A stretch of 64,000 nt of DNA from Streptomyces sp. NBC_00376 (GTDB taxonomy: Bacteria; Actinomycetota; Actinomycetes; Streptomycetales; Streptomycetaceae), in NCBI RefSeq assembly GCF_036077095.1, contig NZ_CP107960.1:2914001-2978000 (forward strand), written 5' to 3'. The notes beneath the pieces were generated by a model that saw only the letters and a program-made list of their open reading frames with translations, had not been told where the DNA came from and did no database searches. Position 1 is the first letter of the stretch. Each line of letters begins with the position of its first letter. The position numbers and the translations under genes are program-made. This document shows positions 26,559-34,099 of the stretch, piece after piece.

Positions 26559-27094
26559 GATCCGCTTCCGTCGTCCGGCCCGGTGCCGCCCGCGTGCGCC
26601 GGTGCGCCGGTGGGTGCCCCGGCGGACGGATCGGACGGAGCGGACGGGCCGGTGGGAGAGGACGGGGCGGAGGGAGAGGTGGAGGGCGTGGCCGGCTGCT
26701 GCCCCGGCGACTGCGCGGACACCTGCGGGTCGAGGGGCGGCCCGCCGCCGTTCCACGTCAGCGTGACCTTGATCGATCCCTTGGCCTCGCCGTCCGCGAG
26801 CAGCCCGACGACCTTGCCGGACTTCGCGGTGAGCTCGATCCCGAACTCGACGCTGACCTCGTCGGGCCGCACGGCCCGCAGCGGCTCGGCGAGCGAACGC
26901 GCCACGCTGGTCACGACCCCTTGCAGGCTCTCGACCCGGGCCTGCACCCGGTCCGCGATGTTCCCGGCGCCGATGTCCGCGAACGACGGGCCCGAGCCGG
27001 ACTGCGCCAGCTCCTCGGCGCCGGAGATCCGCGCCCAGACCTCCGTACCGTCGGGCATCTCAATGCGCGTAATACGGGCGTCACTGTCACCCAT
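26555..27094 (-). CDS. trypsin-co-occurring domain protein (trypco1, CU044_2847 family)
   Basis: 179 residues. Residues 1-115 form the conserved domain: an opening ITRIEMPDGTEVWARI, a helix (ARSLAEPLRAVRPDEVSVEFGIEL) and GSIKVTLTWNG at its end. The remaining ~60 residues are a Pro/Ser/Gly-rich disordered tail. This small domain is found beside or fused to trypsin-like proteases in conflict and signalling loci, and here it overlaps the protease gene by a GTGA junction. It probably acts as an adaptor for that protease. It is the first gene of the minus-strand array; the intergenic region upstream likely holds its promoter. Confidence 0.85.
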   Translation of the reverse strand: MGDSDARITRIEMPDGTEVWARISGAEELAQSGSGPSFADIGAGNIADRVQARVESLQGVVTSVARSLAEPLRAVRPDEVSVEFGIELTAKSGKVVGLLADGEAKGSIKVTLTWNGGGPPLDPQVSAQSPGQQPATPSTSPSAPSSPTGPSAPSDPSAGAPTGAPAHAGGTGPDDGSGS

Positions 27095-27300
27095 GAAACC
27101 CCCCGTTCCCCAACTACCCGCAGGCTAACGGCAGTACGCGTCCGATGCGAGGCAGATGGACGGGTACGCGGGCGGGTGCGCGGACCGGGACGCGGCAGTG
27201 GTGCGGGGCGGTTCCCGGCGGGTCGGCGGGGGTGAGTGGGGCCGGTCGCGACGGGTCGTGGAGGTGCCGGAGCGCGCGGCCCGGGGACCCGCTCCCGGCC

Positions 27301-27335
27301 TTCGTGGGGCTGCCACCAGGCATTAGGGTTGCCGC
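27301..27335 (+). promoter_or_regulatory. probable promoter of a leaderless transcript
   Basis: TTCGTG at 27301-27306 and TAGGGT at 27324-27329 are spaced by 17 bases, and the ATG of the next gene begins 6 bases after the -10. There is no ribosome-binding site, so the mRNA is probably leaderless. Confidence 0.5.
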
Positions 27336-27518
27336 ATGTACTTCACCGACCGCGGTATCGAGGAGCTGGAGAAGCGGCGAGGCGAGGAAGAGGTCACCTT
27401 CGAGTGGCTCGCCGAGCAGCTCCGTACGTTCGTCGACCTCAATCCCGACTTCGAGGTGCCGGTCGAGCGCCTCGCGACCTGGCTGGCCCGGCTCGACGAC
27501 GACGAGGACGAGGACTAG
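27336..27518 (+). CDS. small conserved acidic protein (DUF6104-like)
   Basis: A 60-residue protein beginning MYFTDRGIEELEKRRGEE, helical, and ending in an Asp/Glu run (LDDDEDED). I recognise it as a short protein conserved across Streptomyces (DUF6104-like); its function is unknown. There is no signal peptide or membrane segment. The start codon closely follows a -10 element, suggesting leaderless translation. It is convergent with the next gene, 16 bases from that gene's stop. Confidence 0.75.
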   Translation: MYFTDRGIEELEKRRGEEEVTFEWLAEQLRTFVDLNPDFEVPVERLATWLARLDDDEDED

Positions 27519-27534
27519 GGGCCAGGACGAACGG

Positions 27535-28392
27535 TCACCCGCGCCCGTCCGCGGGCTCCTCGGCGCCCCTCATCCGGCCGTAGGCGAGCCCGAGCGCCCC
27601 GTGCGCCAGCAGCAGCGCCCCCGCGAGCACCCATCCGCCGCGGCGGCGCCCGATCCCCCAGAGGACCAGCGGCAGCCCGGCCGCGAACTGGGCACCTGCC
27701 AGCGCACGGGCCCTGGGGCCGCGCATCCAGGGGCCGAGGCGACTGCTCTCCACCACGTCGAGTTCGGCTTTCACCGCCTCGCGCCGTCCGGTCCGGGCGA
27801 CCGGTTCCGCTTCGGTCCGGTCGTCGGCCGCCGCGTACAGCCGGTCGCCGGGCGTGTCCGGGTCCAGTCCGGGCGGCAGGATCAGCCCGATCCGGGTCAG
27901 TACGGCGAGCAGCCCGCGCAGCCGGATGCGCGCGTCGGCGTCCGGGTCCGGGCGGATCAGCTCTTCGAGCGCCTGGACGTCCAGCACGGGATCGAGGCCG
28001 AGCCGTTCGGCGAGCGTACGCATCGCCTCGTCCTCACCGGCCGGGGTGCCGTCCGCGAGCCAGACGTAGCCGACCGGGCGGCGGAATCCGGAGGCGAGCG
28101 TGCAGCCGGCCCGGTCGCCGTCCCACCACAGGGCGAGCACGGGCCACGCCGAGCCGACCGCGAGCGCGGCGGCCCAGCCGGCCACGACGCGGTCGACCGG
28201 CTCCACCACGTCCGCGGCACCGGCCTCCGCGACCGCGCCCTGCCAGGGCTTCCCCTCGGGCACGAGGACGGACCATCCGTCCCCGGCGGGAGCGAGCAGC
28301 ATCCGCTCGCGCAGCAGACGGGCCACCGGCCCTACGGTCTCCGGTTCGGCTCGGCACAGCAGCAGCGCCCCCGCGGGAGATGTCGCATTCAT
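27535..28392 (-). CDS. conserved hypothetical protein with C-terminal membrane segment(s)
   Basis: 285 residues. The N-terminal 200 residues look soluble and Leu/Ala-rich (LLLCRAEPETVGPVARLLRE, WPVLALWWDG, GYVWLADGTPAGEDEAM). The C-terminus has one or two hydrophobic helices (GAQFAAGLPLVLWGIG and GWVLAGALLLAHGALGLA). I do not recognise a functional family, though proteins of this shape are conserved in Streptomyces. It starts at ATG 28392, upstream of and divergent from the DUF4097 gene, so the shared intergenic region with AT-rich operator-like boxes may regulate both. Confidence 0.65.
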   Translation of the reverse strand: MNATSPAGALLLCRAEPETVGPVARLLRERMLLAPAGDGWSVLVPEGKPWQGAVAEAGAADVVEPVDRVVAGWAAALAVGSAWPVLALWWDGDRAGCTLASGFRRPVGYVWLADGTPAGEDEAMRTLAERLGLDPVLDVQALEELIRPDPDADARIRLRGLLAVLTRIGLILPPGLDPDTPGDRLYAAADDRTEAEPVARTGRREAVKAELDVVESSRLGPWMRGPRARALAGAQFAAGLPLVLWGIGRRRGGWVLAGALLLAHGALGLAYGRMRGAEEPADGRG

Positions 28393-28473
28393 GCCTCACA
28401 CGCTAGGGCAATTTGCCCATATTTGACGTTCTTTGACCCTCTCGGTGATCCGCCGACGGCATCGCGACGCGCC

Positions 28474-28531
28474 TTGACTTCCCCGATCCGCGATATATCG
28501 TGTTCACCAAGAGATGCGATATATTGCGTCA
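28474..28531 (+). promoter_or_regulatory. promoter with paired GATATAT operator boxes upstream of the DUF4097-PadR operon
   Basis: TTGACT at 28474-28479 and TATCGT at 28496-28501 form a -35/-10 pair with 16-base spacing. The -10 overlaps a near-palindromic GCGATATATCG box; a second box, GCGATATATTG, lies about 26 bases downstream. A/T-rich boxes like this stand out in ~72% GC DNA. The likely binder is the PadR-family protein encoded second in the operon. Confidence 0.6.
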
Positions 28532-28557
28532 GCCGCGCTTCCCAGGAGGTCAGATCC

Positions 28558-29415
28558 ATGCCTGTGTCGACATGGGCCATCGCCGAGCCCCAGAAGCTGA
28601 CCTTCGACGACCCCGTGACGTCGCTCAACGTGCGCATCGTCGGAGGCACCGTCAACGTCGTCGGCACCGAGGAGCCGGCCGCCCGGCTGGAGGTCTCCGG
28701 GATCGAGGGACCGCCACTGGTCGTGACGCTGGAGGACGGCGCGCTCACGGTCGCCTACGAGGACCTGCCCTGGCAGAACTTCCTCAAGTGGTTCGACCGC
28801 AAGGGCTGGCACCGCAGCGCGGTCGTCTCGCTCGCCGTGCCGGCCGGGTCGGCGGTGGAGGTCGGCGTCGTCGGCGCGGGCGCCGTCGTCTCCGGGATCC
28901 GCGGGCGTACGGACGTGAGGGGCGTCACCGGCGACACCACGCTCGTCGGGCTCGCCGGGCCGGTGCTCGCCGACACGGTCTCCGGCAGCGTGGAGGCCCA
29001 GTCGGTGACCGGCGAGCTCCGCTTCCATTCCGTCTCGGGCGATCTGACGGTCGTCGAGGGCGCCGGGGCCTCGGTACGGGCCGAATCGGTCAGCGGCAAC
29101 ATGGTGCTCGACCTGGACCCGACCGGGAAGCCCACCGACATCCGGCTGACCACGGTCTCCGGCGAGGTCGCCATCCGGCTGCCGCACCCGGCGGACGCCA
29201 CGGTCGAGGCCAACACCGCGAGCGGCTCCGTCTCCAACGGGTTCGAGGACCTGCGGGTCAGCGGCCAGTGGGGAGCGAAGAAGATCACCGGCACGCTCGG
29301 CGCCGGGACCGGGAAGCTGCGCGCGACGACCGTCTCGGGATCGATCGCCCTGCTGCGCCGCCCGCCGGCCGAGGACGGTCCGTACGATGCCGAGCCGACC
29401 GGAAAGGTGCTCTGA
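28558..29415 (+). CDS. DUF4097-type beta-repeat protein
   Basis: 285 residues starting at ATG 28558 after a perfect AGGAGGT. The N-terminus holds TFDDPVTSLNVRIVGGTVNVVG. The rest is a repeating beta-strand pattern (VSGSVEAQSVTGELRFHSVSGDLTV, VSGNMVLDL, TTVSGEVAIRLP, TASGSVSNGF), typical of the DUF4097 beta-solenoid family, often called putative adhesins. No signal peptide is visible, so it is probably cytoplasmic. The PadR gene starts one base after its stop, a recurrent pair whose joint role I do not know. Confidence 0.85.
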   Translation: MPVSTWAIAEPQKLTFDDPVTSLNVRIVGGTVNVVGTEEPAARLEVSGIEGPPLVVTLEDGALTVAYEDLPWQNFLKWFDRKGWHRSAVVSLAVPAGSAVEVGVVGAGAVVSGIRGRTDVRGVTGDTTLVGLAGPVLADTVSGSVEAQSVTGELRFHSVSGDLTVVEGAGASVRAESVSGNMVLDLDPTGKPTDIRLTTVSGEVAIRLPHPADATVEANTASGSVSNGFEDLRVSGQWGAKKITGTLGAGTGKLRATTVSGSIALLRRPPAEDGPYDAEPTGKVL

Positions 29416-29416
29416 C

Positions 29417-30430
29417 ATGCCCCCCGTATTCGCCCACGGCCGCCTCCGCCTCTACCTGCTGAAGCTCCTCGACGAGGCCCCTCGCCACGGATACGAGGTG
29501 ATCCGGCTCCTGGAGGAGCGCTTCCAGGGTCTGTACGCCCCCTCGGCGGGCACGGTCTATCCGCGCCTCGCCAAACTGGAGGCCGAGGGCCTCGTCACCC
29601 ATGCCACCGAGGGCGGCCGCAAGGTCTACTCGATCACCGACGCGGGCCGGGCCGAGCTGGCCGGCCGCACGGGCGAACTGGCCGATCTGGAGCTGGAGAT
29701 CCGGGATTCGGTCTCCGAGCTGGCCGCCGAGATACGGGACGACGTGCGCGGCGCCGCCGGTAAGCTGCGCAGCGAGATGCGGGCCGCCGCACACGAGACC
29801 AGGCACACCGGCTCGGGCGCCGGTTCCGGCTCGGGCTCCGGCTCCGGCTCCGGCCGCAAGGGCGACTGGGAGTCCGCCTTCGGCGACCTCGGGGACTTCG
29901 GCGACAAGGAGGCCTGGCGCGCCGCCAAGGAGGAGCTGCGCAAGGCCAAGCAGGAGTGGAAGGAGCAGGCCCGCCGGGCGAAGGACGAGTCCCGCCGCGC
30001 CCGTGAGGACGCCCAGCAGGCCCGCCGTCAGGCCAAGGAGGCCCAGGACCGGGCGCGCGAGCAGATGCAGAACGCCGCCCGGCAGGTCCAGGAGCACTTC
30101 GCACGGGGCGACTGGCCCTCGGGCGTACGGGAGGGACTGGCCGAGATCACCGGCCAGCTCGGCGGCTTCGCCAGGACGGGCACCTGGCCCCCCTACGTCA
30201 AGCCGGAACCGGCCGGGGCCGACGACGACTGGGGCAAGGACACCCCCCGCACCGGCGACCCGGCCCGCGACCTGGACCGGCTGCTCGACCGCTTCCGCGA
30301 CGACATCCGCGACACGGCCCGGGACAGGGGCGTCACTCAGGAGCAGCTCACGGAGGCCCGCCGCCACCTGTCGACGGCGGCGGCCCACATCGGGGCGCTG
30401 CTGAGGAAGGGCGACGACGGGCAGAACTGA
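29417..30430 (+). CDS. PadR-family transcriptional regulator with long coiled-coil extension
   Basis: 337 residues. Residues 1-85 are a PadR winged helix (RLYLLKLLDEAPRHGYEVIRLLEERFQGLYAPSAGTVYPRLAKLEAEGLV, then GRKVYSITDAGRAEL). Most PadR proteins are 100-200 residues; here the rest contains a Gly-Ser linker (~140-150), a strongly charged Ala/Arg/Glu coiled coil (~170-230) and a helical end. It follows the DUF4097 gene by one base. It probably represses its own operon through the GATATAT boxes at the promoter. What signal it senses is unclear. Confidence 0.88.
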   Translation: MPPVFAHGRLRLYLLKLLDEAPRHGYEVIRLLEERFQGLYAPSAGTVYPRLAKLEAEGLVTHATEGGRKVYSITDAGRAELAGRTGELADLELEIRDSVSELAAEIRDDVRGAAGKLRSEMRAAAHETRHTGSGAGSGSGSGSGSGRKGDWESAFGDLGDFGDKEAWRAAKEELRKAKQEWKEQARRAKDESRRAREDAQQARRQAKEAQDRAREQMQNAARQVQEHFARGDWPSGVREGLAEITGQLGGFARTGTWPPYVKPEPAGADDDWGKDTPRTGDPARDLDRLLDRFRDDIRDTARDRGVTQEQLTEARRHLSTAAAHIGALLRKGDDGQN

Positions 30431-30460
30431 CGGGGTGGGGGGCGGTTCGAGGACCCGGGT

Positions 30461-31033
30461 TCAGCCCGCCTCCTTGAACCGCCCCGCCTCGCCCTCCCCG
30501 TCCCCGTACAGCGCGCGGGTCACCGTCACGTACGTCGCGCCATGTGCGGCGAGCACGTCGGCGGCCACTCCGGGGCAGGCGGTGAGGGCCAGCAGGAGGT
30601 GCTCGTCGCCGATGAAGCGGTCCCCGCGCCCCGCCGCGATCCGCAGCGACCGCGTCAGGATGCCTTTCGCCCCGCGGGTGAACGGGCGACGCTTTGCACC
30701 ACGCCGCCGGGCCCGGTCCAGCGCACCCTCCCCATGGGCCTCCTCGACGCGGGCGACGATCTCGGTCACGTCGATGCCGAGACCGGCGAGCGCGTCCGTG
30801 TCCGCCCGGGTCAGTCCGCCGTGGCGGCGGGCCGTGGCCAGCTCGGCCTCGACGGCCGCGCGGCGGTCCACGAGACCGAGCGAGGCGGCGGCGAAGGCGG
30901 CCCGCCCCTCCTGACGGTCCAGCAGGGCCAGCAGCAGATGCTCCTCGGTGACCGATGCCGCGTCGGTCCGTTCGGCATGGGCCACGGCGCCGGTCACGGC
31001 CCTCCGGGCGTCCTTGGTGAATCGTTCGAACAT
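30461..31033 (-). CDS. Clp N-terminal domain protein without ATPase
   Basis: 190 residues beginning MFERFTKDARRAVTGAVAHAERTDAASVTEEHLLLALL. It has two repeats of the Clp-N (double ClpN motif) type, the second containing ITRSLRIAAGRGDRFIGDEHLLLAL-like sequence. The AAA modules of ClpA/ClpC are absent; such stand-alone proteins may act as substrate adaptors or decoys for Clp proteases. The ATG at 31033 overlaps the stop of the HTH gene, so the two are coupled. It is convergent with the PadR gene, 30 bases away. Confidence 0.85.
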   Translation of the reverse strand: MFERFTKDARRAVTGAVAHAERTDAASVTEEHLLLALLDRQEGRAAFAAASLGLVDRRAAVEAELATARRHGGLTRADTDALAGLGIDVTEIVARVEEAHGEGALDRARRRGAKRRPFTRGAKGILTRSLRIAAGRGDRFIGDEHLLLALTACPGVAADVLAAHGATYVTVTRALYGDGEGEAGRFKEAG

Positions 31034-31242
31034 CACTGCCTCCCGTACTTCTTGTGCACGGCCTGCCTGCTGACGCCCAGTTCGGCCGCGATCTCCTGCC
31101 ACGACCAGCCCTGCACGCGGGCGCTCCTGACCTGTACGGCTTCGAGCTGCTCCAGCAGCCGGCGCAGCGCGGCGACCGCCCGCAGCCCCACCCGGGGGTC
31201 ACGGTCACCGGCACGCGCGGCGAGATCCGTCGCTTCAGTCAT
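31033..31242 (-). CDS. small helix-turn-helix protein
   Basis: 69 residues. The C-terminal two-thirds is a helix-turn-helix of the Clp-N-associated type: LRRLLEQLEAVQVRSARVQGWSWQEIAAELGVSRQAVHKKYG. It is translationally coupled to the Clp-N gene (ATGA), and this pair recurs in Streptomyces. The ATG at 31242 begins 6 bases after a TACGTT -10 element and has no ribosome-binding site, so its mRNA is probably leaderless. Two perfect TGTCAA/TTGACA palindromes overlap its promoter, which suggests autoregulation. Confidence 0.8.
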   Translation of the reverse strand: MTEATDLAARAGDRDPRVGLRAVAALRRLLEQLEAVQVRSARVQGWSWQEIAAELGVSRQAVHKKYGRQ

Positions 31243-31244
31243 GA

Positions 31245-31295
31245 TGTCAACGTAGGTTGACACACCTCTGCCTGTCAACCGTGATTGACAGGCAG
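31245..31295 (-). promoter_or_regulatory. promoter with two TGTCAA palindromes before the HTH/Clp-N operon
   Basis: On the minus strand, TTGACA (31278-31273) and TACGTT (31254-31249) form a -35/-10 pair with 18-base spacing. TGTCAAC-gtag-GTTGACA at 31245-31262 covers the -10; CTGCCTGTCAA/TTGACAGGCAG at 31268-31295 covers the -35. Both palindromes are perfect and share the TGTCAA half-site, so they look like operators of the encoded HTH protein. Confidence 0.7.
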
Positions 31296-31372
31296 GGGTG
31301 TGCGGGCGCGGTGTGCGGCGCGCGATGTGGCAGGCGTGGCGTACGGGGCGCGTGGCGCGGTGTACGGGCCGC

Positions 31373-32826
31373 TCAGTCGCGCTCCGTCCCGGCCCCGGCC
31401 CCGGCCCCGGCCCCGGTCACCGTCACTGTGATGCGCGCCCCCTTGCGGGCCTGGACGCGCACCTCTCCGCCGTGGCGACGGACCTCGGCGCGGCCTTCGA
31501 CCGAGACCCGCCACCGCCCTGCGGTCGGCGGCAGCGAGATCTCCGTGGTGCCATGACGGCCCGCCGTATAGGTGAGCCGGTAGACGCGCGCGCTGTCGTC
31601 GTACGTGTCGGAGTGGACGGTTCCGGCGACGGCGGGTGCGTACGGTGTGGCGGTCCGCTCCTTGTTGGCGGCGAAGGCGCCGTTCTCGTCCAGGGCGCAG
31701 TAGCCACCGCCGTAGCACCACACCCAGCCCGCCCAGCCCGAGCTGTAGCGGCTCAGGGAGGCCATCGCGTCCCGGTAGAAGCGGCCCATCTGCGGGAGCT
31801 TGTTGTTCAGCGGGCCCCATTCGCCGACGACGACCGGGATCTTCTGCTGCTTCGGGTACGCGGTGATGGCGGCCTCGTACGACTCGATCCAGCCGGCCGC
31901 CGGGTCGTAGTCGGCACCGGCCTCCATCGCGGTGTTGTAGAAGTGCGGGGCGTAGACGGTGCGGTGGTCCTTGATCGCGCCCAGTCCGGTGGGCACGCCC
32001 TCGCCGACGATGGGGGTGGGCTCGATGAACAGCCAGTTGTCGCGGTCGACCGAACGGACCGCGCGGGCGAGCCGGTTGTACATCGGGGTGATCTGCTGGG
32101 CCTCGATGCGGCGGGCGGCCGTCGGCAGGTCCTCGCCCGCGCCGAGCTCCCCCATCGGCTCGTTGATCAGGTCGTAGCCGAGGACGGCGGGGTGGTGCCC
32201 GAAGCGCTTGGCCACGACCTCCACATCCGTGCCTGGGCGCGCTGGAGGTCGGCGTCCTCGTAGAGGTGGGTGAAGGCGCGCTGCACGGCGGGCTCGAAGT
32301 ACTCCGAGAACCAGTCGTCGGGGTGCGGGGTGAAGGGCAGACCGTCGGTGCGGGTCGCCCAGGCCGGGATGCCTCGGGCGTTGAACGCCGGGCCGAACAC
32401 GTCCTGGTGGGCGTCGAGCAGCACCTGGATGTCGTACTTCTGCGCCCAGTCCAGGACCCGGTCGATCCGGCGCAGATACTCGGCGCTGTAGTGGCCCCGG
32501 CTCGGCTCCAGGTCGTCCCAGAAGAAGAGCAGCCGGGCGAAGTTGAAGCCCTTGGCCCGCAGATCGCGGAAGTGCTTCTCGGTGATGGCGTTCAGCGCCT
32601 GGTCACCGCTGTTCGCCTTGTCCGCGACGCTCCATCCGCGCAGGGTGAGCGTGCGGCCCTGGTCGTCGGTGAGGCTGGGTATGCCGGCCCGTTCCGATGG
32701 TGCCGGGTGTGCTGGGCGCGCCGGGTGTGCGTCGGCGGCGGGGGCGAGGGCCCCCGCCGCGAGCACGAACGAAGTGACGATCGAGGTGAGTACGCTGCCT
32801 GTCCGTATCCGCATCCGTATTCGCAT
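31373..32826 (-). pseudogene. glycoside hydrolase family 5 (endoglycoceramidase-like) gene split by a frameshift
   Basis: Two pieces of one gene in different frames. The first (from 32826) has a signal peptide (VLTSIVTSFVLAAGALAPAADA), then LRGWSVADKANSGDQ and LLFFWDDLEPSRGHYS. The second, from ~32224, continues EVVAKRFGHHPAVLGYDLINEP (acid/base Glu in NEP) and has the nucleophile region VVVGEWGP. At 32220/32221 one G appears missing: reading TGG-GAG-GTC would restore the expected M-W-E-V-V junction. An intact gene would encode a ~484-residue secreted glycosidase. It may be a real pseudogene or a one-base sequencing error; neither can be excluded here. Confidence 0.8.
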
Positions 32827-32858
32827 GGCGCAGATCAGAGCAGCTCACCCCTTACTCC

Positions 32859-33824
32859 TCAAGGGCAGGTGAGCACAATCTTTCCGAACTGGTCGCCCGC
32901 CGCGAGCCGTTCGAACCCTTCGCGGGCCCGGTCCAGCGGCAGCACCTCGTCGATGACGGGCCGTACGCCGGTGGTCGCGCAGAACGCCAGCAGGTCCTCC
33001 AGCTCGTCCTTGGAGCCCATGGTCGAGCCGACGACCTTCAGCTCCAGGAAGAAGATCCGGGTCAGCTCGGCGTGCGAGGGACGGTCGCCGCTGGTCGCGC
33101 CGGAGATGACGAGCGTGCCGCCGGGGCGCAGCGACTTCACGGAGTGGGACCAGGTGGCCGCACCGACCGTCTCGATGACCGCGTCGACGCGCTGCGGCAG
33201 CCGCGCCCCCGGCTCGAACGCCTCGATCGCGCCGAGCTCGACGGCCCGCTTGCGCTTGGCCTCGTCGCGGCTGGTGGCGTAGATCCGCAGCCCGGCCGCC
33301 CGGCCGAGCACGATCGCGGCGGTGGCGACGCCGCCGCCCGCCCCCTGGACGAGGACCGAGTCGCCGGGGCGCACCCCGGCGTTGGTGAAGAGCATCCGGT
33401 ACGCGGTGAGCCAGGCGGTCGGCAGGCAGGCGGCCTGCTCGAAGGTGAGTTCCTTCGGCTTGGGCAGCACGTTCCAGCTGGGGACGGTGACCTGCTCGGC
33501 GAAGGTGCCCTGGTAGCGCTCGGTGAGGATGGAGCGGGGTTCATCCGGGCCGACGCCGTGACCGGTCTGGCCGATGACGGAGTGCAGGACGACCTCGTTG
33601 CCGTCCTGGTCGGTCCCGGCCGCGTCGCAGCCGAGGATCATCGGCAGCTTGTCCTCGGCGAGGCCCACGCCGCGCAGGGACCAGAGGTCGTGGTGGTTGA
33701 GGGAGGCTGCCCGGACATTGACGGTGGTCCAGCCGGGTCGAGCCTCGGGGGCGGGGCGTTCGCCCAGCTCAAGGCCGTTGAGGGGCTGGTCGCGGTCGAT
33801 GCGGGATGCGTAGGCGGCGAACAT
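32859..33824 (-). CDS. zinc-binding-type alcohol dehydrogenase family protein (MDR)
   Basis: 321 residues of the medium-chain dehydrogenase/reductase fold. N-terminal GroES-like part: VRAASLNHHDLWSLRGVGLAEDKLPMILGCDAAG. The Rossmann part has VLVQGAGGGVATAAIVLGRA, the dinucleotide-binding glycine pattern, and DAVIETVGAATW. The zinc-ligand Cys/His pattern of classic alcohol dehydrogenases is not evident, so it may be a quinone-oxidoreductase-like member using NADPH. ATG 33824. It is followed by the GH5 pseudogene in the same direction, with no clear operon. Confidence 0.85.
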   Translation of the reverse strand: MFAAYASRIDRDQPLNGLELGERPAPEARPGWTTVNVRAASLNHHDLWSLRGVGLAEDKLPMILGCDAAGTDQDGNEVVLHSVIGQTGHGVGPDEPRSILTERYQGTFAEQVTVPSWNVLPKPKELTFEQAACLPTAWLTAYRMLFTNAGVRPGDSVLVQGAGGGVATAAIVLGRAAGLRIYATSRDEAKRKRAVELGAIEAFEPGARLPQRVDAVIETVGAATWSHSVKSLRPGGTLVISGATSGDRPSHAELTRIFFLELKVVGSTMGSKDELEDLLAFCATTGVRPVIDEVLPLDRAREGFERLAAGDQFGKIVLTCP

Positions 33825-33910
33825 GGCCCCGACGATAGGCCGGGCACGGGCCGGGCGTAACCGGCCACGGGTGTGACGCGCACCGCGCGGGGTGGGCGGA
33901 CGCGCCGCGC

Positions 33911-34014
33911 ATCCCAGCCCCTCGGCGGTCGAGGAGCGGGGGTCCGGGGGCAGAGCCCGGAATCCAGCCCCTCCGGCGATTGAGGAGCGGGGGGTCCGGG
34001 GGCGGAGCCCCCGG
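33911..34014. repeat. two tandem copies of an intergenic GC-rich repeat
   Basis: Two diverged ~50-base copies (33912-33961 and 33963-34014) share the pattern CAGCCCCTC-GGCG..TYGAGGAGCGGGG-GTCCGGGGGC..GAGCCC. The unit ends in a self-complementary GGGGGC..GAGCCCC part able to form a hairpin. I recognise it as the small interspersed intergenic repeat that is frequent in Streptomyces chromosomes. It lies between the dehydrogenase and malic enzyme genes. Confidence 0.75.
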
Positions 34015-34099
34015 TTACGGGAAGGGGCGGGGTGGGGAACAAGCCCGCCGCAGGCGCACCCCGCACCCGGGAACTCGTACCCCGCCCCGCCCCACCGGC

